Assembly: GCA_023213395.1 (NCBI GenBank)
Contig: CM041465.1
Location: forward strand, 128,347,741-128,411,740
Source: Cycas panzhihuaensis
Lineage: Eukaryota; Cycadophyta
Length of the DNA stretch: 64,000 nt
Direction of reading: 5' to 3'
A program made the position numbers and the translations under genes. The notes below the pieces were generated by a model. That model ran no database searches. It saw nothing but the letters and a program-made list of their open reading frames with translations, and was not told where the DNA came from. Shown here piece after piece: positions 1-10,883 of the stretch (positions are counted from its first letter, which is position 1; each line of letters begins with the position of its first letter).

Positions 1-947
1 TCCTGATGCATCACATTCCAATACGAATGGTTTCGAAAAATCAGGTGTTGTTAGCACTGGAGCTGTTATCATGGCCTTCTTAAGATTACCAAAAGCTTCT
101 TCTGCTTCTAGGTTCCAAACAAATGCATCTTTCTTTGTTAAATCCGTAAGGGGTGCTGCTAGGTGTGCATAACCCTTTATAAACTTCCTAACAAATCTTG
201 TTGTCCCCAAGAATCCTTGAATTGCTGTAACACTTGTCGAGGTTGGCCAATTAACAATTGCTTGTATTTTCTTTGGATCAATCTTTATACCTTCTCTAGT
301 TATGATATGGCCTAAGAATTCTAGTTCTTGCTTTGCAAACGAACATTTCTTCTTGTTGGCAAAGAATTGATTATCATGCAAAATTCCAAAAACGTTCTTC
401 AGGTATTCTAGATGCTCTTCCCATGTCTTACTATAGATTAAGATATCATCAAAGAAAATTAACACGTATTTGCATAGGACTTGCCTGAAGGTATCTTTCA
501 TGGTGCTCTGAAATGTTGCTGGTGCATTTGTTAATCCAAATGGCATTACCTTAAATTCAAATAGGCCTTCATGTGTTCTAAACGTTATCTTGTAGACGTC
601 TTCTTCTTTTATCCAGATTTGATGATATCCTAAGCGTAAATCAATTTTTGAAAAGTAATTTGCTCCATGAATTTCATCCAATAGATCATCAATGCGAGGG
701 ATCGGGTACCTGTTCTTGACTGTTAATTGATTGAGACCTCGGTAGACTACACACATTCTATATAAACCATCCTTTTTTGTACTGATAACAATCATGAATG
801 CGGGCTTGTGCTAGGGGTAATACTCCCTTAGGATAGGAGTTCACTTGTGATTTTTTTGATTTCTTTCCTTAAATGATATGGATGTCTATATGGTTGAACG
901 TTGATTGGCGCTGCACGTGGTATAAGTTCAATTGCATGTTGGTTTTC
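1..947 (-). pseudogene. pol: G1 reverse transcriptase, start of RNase H
   Basis: Copies element RNA into DNA. Reading the minus strand from about 800 to 1, the frame is open for some 265 codons, one of the longest undamaged stretches in the window. It shows KKDG, RMCV.YRGLN, the catalytic FFDD followed by ILIYS (minus strand, about 433-455), LGHIITREG and finally the RNase H start ECDASG. Between about 800 and 947, where the linker to the protease should be, there are stops. One is a TGA directly after GLPPL, and another is a TAG before the KKDG block. The enzyme is otherwise well preserved, but the polyprotein is broken. Confidence 0.85.
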
Positions 948-2039
948 TCAAAGAGGTGGTAGTCCTTTCGGTTCATCGAACACTATCTTGTATTCTTCTA
1001 TAATTTGTTGAATCTTTGGTAGAGTATCCTTGATTTCAACCTTATAGCATGTCATAATATATGCTGATGGGTTTTTCCTGAGGATCTTCTCCATTCGGTG
1101 TGATGAGACTAGTTGTACTGGTGGTGTTGCTGGTACCTGTAATCGATACTTACGTCCTCCCTGGCGAAAACACATAAATCTAGTCATATAATTAGTGACT
1201 ATATTACCCAGAGTTTGAAGCCAATGGATTCCCAATACTGCATCCACGCCACCGATTTGCATTGCAAACATACATGTGTTTGTGCAATATTCACCCATCT
1301 GTAAATTAATTTTTTGCGTAATCCTCCGTGATGTTGTTTTCCCATTTGCAATTGACACTTGGAATGTATTTATTAGTTCTATTTTAATTCCAAGCTTCTT
1401 TGCAGTTGCCCTATTTATAAAGTTGTGTGTACTACCACTATTGACTAGAATTGTGATAGGTGCCCCTTTTATCATCCCTTGGAATCGAAGTGTTTGTGGT
1501 GTAACACTTTGTCCCGTAATTACTTGGAGTGATATGTGTACATTTTCTGTATCTAGCTCCAATAGTTCATCTACTTCAGCTTCCTCTGGCTTTTCTTCAA
1601 CTTCTTCATGAATTTCCTCGGGTGCTTCTTCTTCCTCCGATATTATAGTATCTTCGGTATTAATCATATATACCTTCTTGTTGGCGCATTGATGTTCGCG
1701 ATTCCATTTTGCACCGCATTTGAAACAAGTTCCTTTCCTCATGTGTTCTTCCTTTGTTGTTGTCTCTTGATTACTTCTAATTGTTAATGGAGCCTCCGCT
1801 TTAGTTCCTGGCCTATTCCAATTTGGGTTAAATCCTTGTGAGCTTTCTATTCTGCGTGTGAATGTAGGTCTAGTTTCCCGCAGTTCTGCTTCCACACATC
1901 TTGCTATTTTGATTGCTGAATCTAATGTTGGCACCTCTATTGCTTTTAGACGATATCTTATTGGAGGTTTCAATTCGCTAATGTATGTTTCCAGAAGGAG
2001 TTCTGGTGGTATGGTTGTCAGAATTAGACATTGTAACAC
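948..2039 (-). pseudogene. gag-pro: G1 gag C-terminus and aspartic protease
   Basis: An open 363-codon stretch. Near residue 105 is a plant gypsy zinc knuckle, CFKCGAKWNREHQC, which binds RNA in the capsid. An acidic Glu-rich linker follows (about residues 130-165), then the retroviral-type protease around residue 200 with the loop VNSGSTHNF. The family has Asp where this copy has Asn in NSG, so the catalytic residue is lost. The later LGIHWLQTLG segment is typical of the protease C-terminal half. The frame ends at a TGA after GLPPL, where the polyprotein should continue into reverse transcriptase. Confidence 0.85.
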
Positions 2040-2040
2040 C

Positions 2041-2621
2041 TGAAATTATTCAGTGAACTCTTGGACTGAGCTAGTTTGTTGTAATCTTGTCAACTGGATG
2101 AAATAGTCCATACTCCATGAGTCTTCATATTGGGTTATGAGCCCATGCTTCATGTTCTGCCAACTTTCTGCTTATTTCCCACTGGTTCGAAGCCACCATG
2201 AATACCATTTCAAGTCTTGACTGTACAAATGTAATGATGCCAAAGATACTTGCTCGTGTTCTGGTATCGCGTAGACTGAGAAATAAGTTTCTATCTATAG
2301 GATCCATCCTCTTATATCCCTCAATTTATCGGGGTCAAATTTCTCTAAGCTGATCTTTGCCATTGTCACCCCTTCATTATTCTTGCAGTTTCTTCTTTGA
2401 TATTCTCCTCTTGTTTTAAATCTTCCCTCGAAATTACTTGTATTTCCTTGTTCTATTTCCATTTCTTGTTTGGCCCATATCGGTTCTGCTTGTGGTCCGT
2501 CCAATTTCATGTTGATTTTATGCATGAGATCTGAGAGGCCTGCTAACGAGGCTAGGATTTCCTTTTCTACTTCGTCTGAGGCGATATGTTCCTGACTGGA
2601 TTGGCCTTGGCCAGTCGACAT
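2041..2621 (-). pseudogene. gag: G1 gag N-terminal part
   Basis: Capsid precursor start. ATG at 2621 (minus) opens a 108-codon piece beginning MSTGQGQSSQEH, about 180 bases after the PBS, as expected for a gag start. It then shifts frame near 2300 to a 60-codon piece (2125-2307) and again before 2039. The fragments are collinear with the following zinc-knuckle frame, so this is a single gag gene broken by at least two frame changes. The piece ending in EKFDPDKLRDIRGWIL resembles the start of the retrotransposon gag domain. Confidence 0.65.
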
Positions 2622-2797
2622 CTTCTTTTATTGTATAACCTTCTTAGAGCGTAACTTCATTTGGGCTCTTCTCAAAAATCCATGAGCGGGAGGGTGGGGA
2701 ATTTTTCCACTTCCTTCTCGCAAAAATTTTCACCCTTCCGAAAAAAAATTCGACTATATTCTCCAGAGACTCTTTTCCACAGGATAGATTCGACGAA

Positions 2798-2809
2798 GCT
2801 CTGATACCA
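2798..2809 (-). other. G1 primer binding site (initiator Met tRNA)
   Basis: The minus strand reads TGGTATCAGAGC, the exact complement of the plant initiator-Met tRNA 3' end used to prime minus-strand DNA synthesis. It lies two or three bases downstream of the 5' LTR end and about 180 bases upstream of the gag ATG. Confidence 0.9.
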
Positions 2810-2811
2810 CT

Positions 2812-3280
2812 TATAGCGGAAGCTTTTAACCTAATTTAGAAATAACTCAAAGATTCGCGGATACTAGTCTAATATAGATTTGAACAGATCTCTTCAATCT
2901 CAAATAATAATGAATATACGAAATTCACCATAAAGCACCAAAATAAAGTAATGGAAATAGTACTAATAAAGGTAAATATATTGTGCAAAATATAAACAAA
3001 ATATCCTTACTAAATGACTGGCCTTCGAGGCGGGAATCCTCCAAATATCTCAGGCCAAAAGGCCGAGCCAACTGCAGCCCTAGAGCCAAAACTGTAGAAG
3101 AGATCCAATCCGAAGTGATGATACCAAATGAGGGCTTTGTTCCCTATTTATAGTGGCCAATTATTATCTTGTTTGAAGTCAGCCAGAATTAAGACAGTTC
3201 ACTGGGAGTGAACCATTAATGAAGTTGGCCAGAAGACTGACTTCCTGCGCTTATTTCTAGGGTTTAAGTCGGTTGATAGG
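2812..3280 (-). repeat. G1 5' LTR
   Basis: Roughly 470 bases between the PBS and the G2 gag frame. Its left boundary reads TATAGCGG on the plus strand, probably TGTAGCGG with one transition. A plant TATA box (CTATAAATAG on the minus strand, 3144-3153) marks the promoter. U3 then lies to the right of it and R-U5 to the left. The partner LTR lies outside the window, so the right boundary cannot be fixed by comparison. Confidence 0.65.
3144..3153 (-). promoter_or_regulatory. TATA box of the G1 LTR
   Basis: Minus-strand CTATAAATAG inside the presumed LTR. Transcription would start about 30 bases to the left, near 3115, giving a transcript running through the PBS into gag. Confidence 0.55.
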
Positions 3281-4380
3281 CCCCTAAAGAGAGGGTTTTC
3301 CTGGAACGCAACAAAAACCTCGACAGGCTAACCCAGCTTGTGGCGCAACTAGTTGCAACTTCCTCTTCAATAGCCAAAGGCATAAAGAAGGAAGAAGATG
3401 AACCGATGAAAGAGGAAACAAATGAAGAGCTGGTAGAAGACCAACAAAAAAATGAAGAAGATGGCAATCTGGCAATATTCACACATCCATTCAAGGTAGA
3501 GGCAAAACTTGAATTGCCTATGTATGATGGAACATTGGATGCTAAAAAATTAGATAGTTGGTTGGACCAACTAGAAACTTATTTTTCCATTTATAGGTAT
3601 AGAAACCAGCAGAAAATAACTTTTGCTAGGTTAAAATTATCTAAACATGCATTAATTTAGTGGAATGCATACCTTAAATCCCATAATGTAAATGAAATCA
3701 CTTGGCAATAGTTTAAAATCCTCATAAAGAAGCAATTCTATCCTATTGGATATGAAGAGTAACAGAGGATTAAATGGCAATATTACTGACAGGAAAGAGG
3801 CCAAAATGTCCAAGATTACACAACAGAATTTCAAAAGCAAGCTGTTATATTGGGCATCTCTTTATTAGGTAAAGACATGATGCTAAAATATATTGGAGGA
3901 TTGCACCAGCATATTCAGCAAGAACTTTGACTGTTTGAAGTTAAATTGCTCGATGAAGCCAGCAAGAAAGTGATTGCCATAAAAAAGAGGAATAAGAAGG
4001 TTTTTGCAAAAAGGAAAAGGTTTGCACCTCCAGAAGGTAGCAATAAACCTACCTAAGGAATGAAGTTTCCAAGTAAAGTTGGACAACAATCCATTAGAGG
4101 TTTTGGCAAGATGAAACAAGCCAATACTTCCCAAATTAAAGTCACTTGTACTCATTACAAGTGAGCAGGTCACAGCGTAGAAGATTGTTGGTTCCTACAC
4201 CCAGAGAAATGACCCAAGAACAAGGGGAAAGGTAAAGTTAAAACTGAAGGTAAAACTTTACTCAACTCTGTAGGTGATGAAAATGTTTGTGGCATTGAAG
4301 AAGCCAATGAGAAGTTAATGCTCATAGCTAATGTGGAGCCTGGAAATAACCATTAGCAAGTTGATCAAGAGATTAGAGAG
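3281..4380 (+). pseudogene. gag: G2 gag
   Basis: Capsid and nucleocapsid precursor. The frame is open from 3280, after a TAG at 3277, so the true start lies upstream or was lost. A heptad-like Leu/Asn/Gln stretch (3301-3350) and a Lys/Glu-rich region lead to the retrotransposon gag domain: SWLDQLETYFS, then WNAYLKSHNV around 3661. A zinc-knuckle remnant at about 4147-4188 begins CTHYK and ends GHSVEDCW, with Tyr where the second Cys is expected and a TGA inside. Stops in this frame lie at 3658, 3709, 3760, 3787, 3928, 4054, 4162, 4210 and 4354. Confidence 0.8.
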
Positions 4381-4970
4381 GAGCTCTTCATGGTAAGAAT
4401 CCAAGTGAAGCAAAGCATAGTTGATACCATCTTTGATGGAGGAAGCCAAAAGAATCTAATCTCAGAAGCATTGGTAAAGAAACTGGGATTAGAAATGCAT
4501 ACACATCCAAAACCATATCCTCTTGGATGGTTGCAAAAAGATTCAGAGTTGCAGGTTACTCACCAATGTAAGTTTAAATTTGTAATTTCTAAAAAGTTCA
4601 TTGATGAAGTTAAATGTGAAGTAGTCCCTTTAGATGTTTGTTAAGTTGTGTTTAGTAGCCCATATCTCTATGATAGAGATGGAGTTCACCACAGGAGGCT
4701 GAGAAAGATTCGACTCATCAAGGATGGGAGATCATATCTGATCAATGCATTAAAGCCACAGAAGAAGATTTCTCTCATATCTTCCCAACAAGCGAAAAGA
4801 TTGATTAATGCTTGTACGAAGTTTGTGCTACTAATGATAAAGCCAAAGGTGAAAGAAAACGAGTAAGCAGAGTCCTCAATACAGGCATTGGATAGGAAGC
4901 AAGTGCAATAGATTGAAGGCCTAAGGAATAGGTACAATGACGTATTCCAAGAGCCGAAAGGGCTACCTCC
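4381..4970 (+). pseudogene. pro: G2 aspartic protease and linker
   Basis: An 84-codon piece (4390-4644) holds the protease loop FDGGSQKNLIS. Asp is present, but the usual Ser/Thr after it is Gly. VKKLGLEMHTHPKPYPLGW follows, typical of a plant gypsy family whose protease is followed by SPYLYDRD. After a TAA at 4642 the same frame runs on through SSPYLYDRDGVHHRRLRK to stops at 4864 and 4909. It joins RT in the same frame, as expected for one polyprotein. Confidence 0.8.
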
Positions 4971-6290
4971 TAAAAGGGCAATTGAACATGAAATCCAGTT
5001 GGTTGCTGATTCACCTTTGCCGAATCTTAGTCTCTACCAAAACTCAGTTTTAGAGAATGAAGAGATTAAGAGGCAGATTCAAGAACTCTTGAAACAATGA
5101 GTGATTAAGCCGAGTTGTTCTCCATGTGGATCACCTATTGTTTTGGTGTCAAAGAAAGATGGAGGATGGAGAATGTGCATTGACTACCAAGCTTTGAACA
5201 AAATCACCATAAAGAATAGACATCCCTTACCATGAATAGATGACTTGTTGGACCAACTATAGTCAGCAAGATATTTTAGAAAAATAGACCTAAAATCAGG
5301 CTATCATCAGGTTCAAATCTGAGAGGAGGATACTTGGAAGATAGCCTTCAAATCGAAGCAAGGATTGTTCGAATGGTTGGTGATGCCATTTGGTCTGTGT
5401 AATGCACCTGCCACCTTCATGAGGTTGATGAATGAGGTATTAAGACCCTTCATTGATGACTTTGTAATTGTTTATCTAGATGATATTTTGATTTTTAGGG
5501 ATACATGGTAGCAGCACCTCCAACATGTTGAGCAAGTGCTCAAAGTTCTCCAAGAGCAGCAGTTAAAACTAAATCTAAAGAAGTGCAAGTTTAGAAAGTA
5601 ATCTCTCGTCTTCTTAGGTTTCGTGGTTGGAGGAGGAGAATTGAAGATTGACCCAACAAAGATCAAAGTCATTCTCAATTGGCCCACATCCAAGATAACC
5701 ATAGAGGTAAGAAGTTTCATTGGTGCATGTCAATATTTAAGAAAAGTTATTTTCAGATTCTCTCAAATTACAGCACTTCTTCATGCATTGACGAGAGGAC
5801 ATGCAAAGTTTCATTGGGAGAATGAACAAGAAAAAACTTTCAGGCTTTTGAAGCAGAAAATTTGTGAGGCACCAGTGTTAGCTTTACCCTTGCTGCAGAA
5901 GCCATTTGAATTGGAGACTGATGCATCAGGCTATGCCATAGGAGCAGTATTGAAGCAAGAAGGAAAACCGATAGCTTACCATTCATAGACATTTAATGGA
6001 GCTGTCATAAACTACCCAACTTACGATAAGGAGCTTTATGCATTGCACCAAGCAGTGAAGCATTGGAGACCTTATTTGTTGGGAAAAGAAGTGGTCATCC
6101 ACACTGACCACAAGCCTTTATAATTTTTGTAGACTCAGTCTAACTTACAATAGGCTAGGCACATGAAGTGGATGTCCTATTTGCAGTAGTTTCACATCAT
6201 GGTTAAATACAAGAAAGGAACAATGAATAAGATTACAGGCTTGCTATCCAGACCTCCTCAACAGCAAGGTAATTCTAGTTTGTTGGTAGC
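4971..6290 (+). pseudogene. pol: G2 reverse transcriptase and RNase H
   Basis: RT motifs in order: [13 protein letters not shown] (about 5152), DLKSGYHQVQ (5287), [13 protein letters not shown] (5383) and the active site YLDD (5473-5484). FLGFVVGGGELKIDP follows. RNase H carries ETDASGYAIGAVLKQEGKP (from about 5914), [12 protein letters not shown] and HTDHKPL. The catalytic Asp and Glu residues I could place are kept. Stops: 5098, 5233, 5260, 5320, 5509, 5599, 5986, 6121, 6130, 6151 and 6187. Most sit where the family has Gln or Arg, so each fits a single C-to-T change. Confidence 0.9.
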
Positions 6291-7758
6291 TATGAAATTT
6301 CAATCTTTTTGCCATGATGAATATGTTGATTTGTATTTAAAAGATGAGGTATTCAAGCTTATCTTTGAGCAGCTATAGCAAGGAGTAGTTGTCGATTTCT
6401 AGCTAAAAGATGGACTTCTTTGCAAGCAAGACAAGCTTTGCATTCCAAAGCATACAAACCGAATGAAATGGATAAGAGAAACTCATACCTCTCGAGTTGC
6501 AGGATACTTTGGAGTGGGAAAGACATTGCTAAACTTATAGTGATATATATATTGGCCAAATATGCAACAAGATGTGACTACACCAGTATGAAGGTGTACA
6601 TTATGTAGCACATCAAATCCAGCCAATAGGAAGTTTGGATTATACATTCCACTTCCTGTTCCATCACGACTATGGGAAAGTATCTCCATGGATTTCTTGG
6701 GAGAACTACCACAAACCAAAAATGGTATGGATTATTTATTTATAGTTGTTGATCAGTTCAGTAAAATGGTGATGTTGATTCCCTGTAGGAAGATACATAC
6801 AGGAGAAGACATAGCTAGATTATTTTTCCAACATGTTTGGAAGTATTTTAGACTTCCCAACTCAATTATTTCTGATCGAGATAGTAGATTTTTTAGTCAT
6901 TTTTGGCAAACACTTTGGGGAATGATGGATACAAAGCTAAAGATGAGCATAGCTTTTCATCCTCAAACAGATGGCCAGACTGAAGTTGTCAATAGGACAT
7001 TGGTACAACTATTATAAGGATATAATGCTAAGCATCCTAAGACTTGGGATGAAAGTCTCCTATACTTAAAATTTGCATTCAACAGAGCTATCCATAGCTC
7101 AACCTAGAAATCACCATTTGAGGTATATTTGGGATTTCTGCCTGCAAATCCTTTTAATTTAGAATTCTCTACTCAATTTTTTACAAGAAATGGAAAGGAG
7201 GAAGAAGGAGATGAAAAGGCACAAAGATTCTTAGAAAGAATTAGAAAAATCCATCAACAGGTTGAAGAGCGGCTTGAAAAATCTCAACAAAGATACAAGC
7301 AGCAGCATGATGCATATAGAACCAGCCATTCCTTTAAGGAAGGAGATAGAGTTTGGTTGCATCTCAGTAAGAAAAGATTACAAGGTGAAGGCAAAAAACT
7401 AAAGCCTTTATGATATGGTCCTTTTATAATCTTGAAGAAAATTGGGGAAAATGCTTTCTAGCTTGAACTTCCAGAATTCATGAAGATGTATTTCGTAGTG
7501 AATGTTGAGAATCTAAAGATATTCGAGCCATCCATGTTGGATGAAGATGAAGACAGAGTTCCACTCTTACCAAACCCAGAGGAGTTACAGATAGAGAAAG
7601 AGGAACCAATGCAAAATGATTGCATTCTTTAAAGGAAGCAGACTGAGACTCAAAGAGGCATAATCGAGTCCTTTAGAATTGTAGAGAAAGGACAAGTACC
7701 TTGCAAAGCAAAATGGTATAATAAGGAGATAGGGAAAATCAAGTTCCCTCATCTATAA
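6291..7758 (+). pseudogene. int: G2 integrase and C-terminal tail
   Basis: Inserts element DNA into chromosomes. A damaged zinc-binding region (about 6440-6610, ending in RCTLC) precedes the catalytic core. The core triad is visible: Asp in SMDFLGELP (about 6686), Asp in ISDRDSRFFSHFW (about 6877) and Glu in TDGQTEVVNR (about 6970). A coiled, Gln/Lys-rich stretch and FKEGDRVWLHLSKKRLQ (about 7336) follow. The tail (7621-7758) could hold a diverged chromodomain, but I cannot confirm it. Stops: 6376, 6400, 6538, 6541, 6589, 7015, 7105, 7411, 7459 and 7630. Confidence 0.88.
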
Positions 7759-7787
7759 CTATAAAGTTTATGAGGCCATGAACTCCT

Positions 7788-7799
7788 AAAAAATGGGAG
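7788..7799 (+). other. G2 polypurine tract
   Basis: AAAAAATGGGAG directly before the 3' LTR, which begins TGATCC at 7803. The G5 copy at 25614-25625 (AAAAAGGGGGAG) confirms the element; it primes plus-strand DNA synthesis. Confidence 0.7.
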
Positions 7800-7802
7800 T
7801 TA

Positions 7803-8923
7803 TGATCCATTTTGGATCTTTAAAATATTCTAAATACTTTGTTTTTCATGTAAATGGGCTTTATGTAGTAAAAATTTGCCTTAAAAAAGGCTTAATAGTC
7901 TTCATTTAGTAGAAACATGCCTTTAGAAGGCTTAAAAAAATGTAAAAATATATTTCTACAAGTGCAAAAAGGTGCTACTAAGGTGCTATAACTACTACCA
8001 AGGTGCTACAACTACTGCCAAGGTGCTACTAACTACTACCAAGGTGCTACACAAGTGCTATGACTACTACAGAGCTACTACAGGCTGCTACGAAACTACT
8101 ATAGAACTACAGAGACTACTACGTAAAAGTCAAAAAACGGGAAAATAAGAAAAATAGAAATGGATTTGGCAGCACAAACGAAAACCGTTTGGCATGAAAT
8201 TTGAGGAAATGGTACATATATGTGTCCTCTATGCATTTAAAGAGGAAAAACTCCAAAATAAAATAATTTTTCCAAGACTTAACAAGCCGTTTTGAAACCT
8301 GTTAGGAAATGGAAAAATGGAAAAACAACCCTAAATGAAAATGCTTTTAAGCGAAATTCTGGGGAGGAATTCGGGGGATCTCGACAGAGATTTTTGACAG
8401 GAACAAAAGGACACCACAGCCCTAGACACAGCATGGAGTAAGATTCGAGAAAAGCTTCGAGAAAAATCATTTTTCTGGAAAGTGAACAGCTCCAAGACTA
8501 AAATCTGCATTAGGAGAAAAAAGATAGAAAACGCAGCAGAATAAACTTGTTGCGGGGATCTTGAAGGAGCTCGGAAGATCATAGTTGTAGCCAAGTGGAG
8601 AAGACAGCAATTGCAACAATCCCAGAAAGAGATGCTAGCCAGTTCTTCTTCACCAAAATTGGGTTTTTGGTAATAAATATCTAAAAACATTTTTGTAGAC
8701 TTCGAGATAGAGGTTCCAGAGGACGAGTAGCAGCTCAAGGAGCGCCCAGCACTCAATTTCTCTCTCCCAAAATGCTGTAGTAGTCCCTTGCATGCTCAAT
8801 AGAGTGCAAACAAATGGAGTTTTATAAGAAAATTTTAAATATTTCCAATTCTATGTAATAATAATGTAAATTGTTTTAGATTTTGTTTCAATTGGTTAAA
8901 ATCTTCACTTTCTCATTCAAGAT
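7803..8923 (+). repeat. G2 3' LTR
   Basis: Starts TGATCC after the PPT. Blocks match the G5 LTR (25629 to about 26570): the start, a segment with GACATGAAATTT or GGCATGAAATTT, and a late block containing AGTCC plus CTCAATAGAGCA/GTGC (about 8765-8817 here, 26525-26555 there). The far end is set only by the start of C1 LTR-like sequence near 8924, so the true CA end is uncertain. It contains a degenerate minisatellite at 7970-8122. ORFs in it (such as 8331-8756 minus) have no counterpart in the other copy. Confidence 0.65.
7970..8122 (+). repeat. GGTGCTACAACTACTACC-type minisatellite
   Basis: Degenerate tandem copies of a unit of about 20 bases built from GGTGCTA and ACTACTACC, inside the G2 LTR. 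The same LTR position in G5 carries a different 21-base tandem repeat (25778-25861). Confidence 0.75.
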
Positions 8924-9062
8924 TCAGATCATTCCCCCACACCCCCGACCAAGGAGGGATCTCGCTCACCTTGGATCCCCCTATATAAGTTTTAGGGGGA
9001 AACCATGCTACCAACTTACCAAAATTTTTGCCTCCAAAACATTATTGTTATATTATCTAACA
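8924..9062 (-). repeat. C1 3' LTR remnant
   Basis: Matches the U3 start of the right LTR (13481-13620). Both share a C-rich block, then CTTGGATC, ACC.ACTTACCAAAATTTTTGCC-like sequence and a terminal ATTATCTAACA. The rest of the 657-bp LTR is absent to the left, where G2 LTR sequence begins. Confidence 0.7.
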
Positions 9063-9078
9063 ATATCTACCTTGACAA
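9063..9078 (-). other. C1 polypurine tract
   Basis: Minus-strand GTCAAGGTAGATAT immediately before the LTR start TGTTAGATAAT. This is a degraded form of the purine tract of plant copia elements and fixes the 3' LTR boundary at 9062. Confidence 0.55.
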
Positions 9079-9149
9079 CAATTTACTTAATACTTTTCCT
9101 AGACTATTCATCACCTTTTTTACAAGCTAAGAGAAGTTAAATACCATTT

Positions 9150-10700
9150 AATCTTCTCTAATAGTACTGATCTTATGAATATATCATCATAATTCTATTT
9201 TTTATTAACCTTCTCAAGTTCCACTCCATCTACTTCCACAAACTGTCTAATAAAATGGTACTTAAGAGCAATATACTTTGTCCTACTATGAAAATATGGA
9301 TTCTTTTATAAGTAAATGGTACTTTGACTATCACAAAATACCTTTACTTTTTTATGTTTCCTTCCAAGCTCAATCAATAGACCCTACAACTGGATTGCTT
9401 CCTTACAAGTATGTGATATAGTAATATATTATGCTTTTATAGGTGATAATACAATTGTGCTCTACAATTTTAACATCTAACTAACTAGACTATTTATAAG
9501 ACTAAACACATAACCTAAAGTAGGCCTTCTCTTATCTAAATCTCCTATAAAGTCTGAATCAACATATCGAAAAACCTTATTATATGTACCACCAAAGGTG
9601 ATGTAATAGTCACTTGTGCCCCTTAAATATCGAAGCACCTATTTTACTATAGCCCAATGTTCCTTTCTTGAATTTATCATAAACCTACTAACTACACTAA
9701 CTACATGTGAAATGTTAGGTCTTGTATATATAATGGCATACATCAAAGTTCCTATTGCACTAGAATAAGGTACATAAGATATATGATCCTTTTCTTCTTT
9801 ACTACTAGGACTCATACTAGAAGAAAGCTTGAAATATAAAGCCAACAAGATACTAACTAGTTTCATATTTATTATACCAAATCTGGTTAGTACCTTCTCT
9901 ATATATTTTTTTTATAATGACCATAGCTTACCATTTTTCTTGTCTTTGTGTATCTCCATGCTTAAGATTTATTTTACAGCTTCTAGATCCTTCGTATCAA
10001 AAGCCCTCACTAATTAAGCCTTTAACTTATTAATTTCTACCATACTCTTGCTTATAACTAATATGTCATCAACATGCAATACCAAGATAATGAATAAGCC
10101 ATTGTCTAAGAACTTAAAGCAAACATAATAATAATACTCACTTTTTTTGAAATTTTTACTCTCCATAAAGGCATTAAACTTCTTGTACCCTTGCTTGCAT
10201 GATTACTCTAGGCTATATAATGATTTCCTAAGCCTACAAACAAGTCTTTTTCTGCCATCCTGTACAAACCCTTCTGGTTGATCTATATAGATCTCCTCAT
10301 CTAAATCTCTATGTAGAAAAAATATTTTTACGTTTAACTACTCTAACTCTAAATCAAGAGAAGCTACAAATGCTAACAAAACTCAAATTAAAATAAGTTT
10401 AATAATTGGTGAAAAGATCTTATGAAAATCGATACTTGTTTTTTATGTAAAGCCTTTAGCCACCAGTCTTACCTTATATTTATCAGTATTTCCATCAATA
10501 TCTATTTTCTTCTTGAAAACCCACCTATAATTAATAGTCTTCTTACCATGTGGAAGTTCTACCAAGTCCTATAAATTATTTTTCTTTAAAGTATCTATCT
10601 CTTCCTATATATCCCTCTTCCACTTTTTACTATGGATATCATTTACTACTTCCTGATAGCATGTAGGTTCACCATCATTAGAAACCAAAGTAATAAAAAT
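9150..10700 (-). pseudogene. pol: C1 reverse transcriptase and RNase H
   Basis: Read right to left: KKTINYRWVFKKKID (about 10520), KVRLVAKGFT, EEIYIDQPEGFVQDGRKRLVCRL (about 10270) and the active site HVDD in LHVDDILVIS (about 10053-10080; copia usually has YVDD). Then comes an open 75-codon stretch (9639-9866) with YSSAIGTLMYA and TRPNISHVVSVVSRFM. The following VLRYLRGT and RNase H part down to about 9150 is heavily stopped. All fragments are collinear with a normal copia pol, with several stops. Confidence 0.85.
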
Positions 10701-10883
10701 AGAAGGGTTGTATCTATCAAGTGGATAATTGACTCATATAGATCTTCTAACAATTGGTAGAGGTGTGTTTACATACTCCTTTAAATCTTTTGTAGATTCA
10801 TCTTCAGAAAGCTCTTCCTGCTTTTTCATCTCTAAAAATAGTTAGGTCTCAAACTTGACCTATTGATGTTTAGTTTTCTGCTC

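Larger units (their letters stand above)
1..3280 (-). mobile_element. Ty3/gypsy retrotransposon G1, partial
   Basis: A minus-strand gypsy element read from right to left: 5' LTR (about 2812-3280), initiator-Met PBS, gag, zinc knuckle, protease and reverse transcriptase. It leaves the window just as RNase H begins, where the residues ECDASG are coded at the extreme left edge. Integrase and the 3' LTR must lie outside. Its right end abuts the gag frame of the plus-strand element G2, which is missing its own 5' end; this suggests that G1 inserted into G2. I saw no clear target duplication, and the exact boundary (3275-3310) is uncertain. Confidence 0.85.
3281..8923 (+). mobile_element. Ty3/gypsy retrotransposon G2
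   Basis: A plus-strand gypsy element: gag, protease, RT, RNase H and integrase in one frame from 3280 to about 7630, then PPT (7788-7799) and a long 3' LTR (7803 to about 8923). The 5' LTR, PBS and leader are absent next to it, probably displaced by G1. Hand reading found 33 stops (15 TAG, 10 TGA, 8 TAA) and no frameshift. G4 and G5 (13621-16821 and 25012-26570) belong to the same family and confirm the extent of the LTR. Confidence 0.85.

Noticed and set aside
1276-1611. Plus-strand ORF with Ser-rich tail
   Set aside because: Shadow of the Glu-rich linker of G1 gag-protease on the minus strand.
3281-7758. Reassigned stop codons (TAG/TAA read as Gln) in G2
   Set aside because: All three stops occur, other elements show the same kind of decay with dead catalytic residues, and the changes fit methylation-driven mutation.
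8331-8756. 141-codon minus ORF
   Set aside because: Lies inside the G2 LTR, has no motif, and is not conserved in the G5 LTR.
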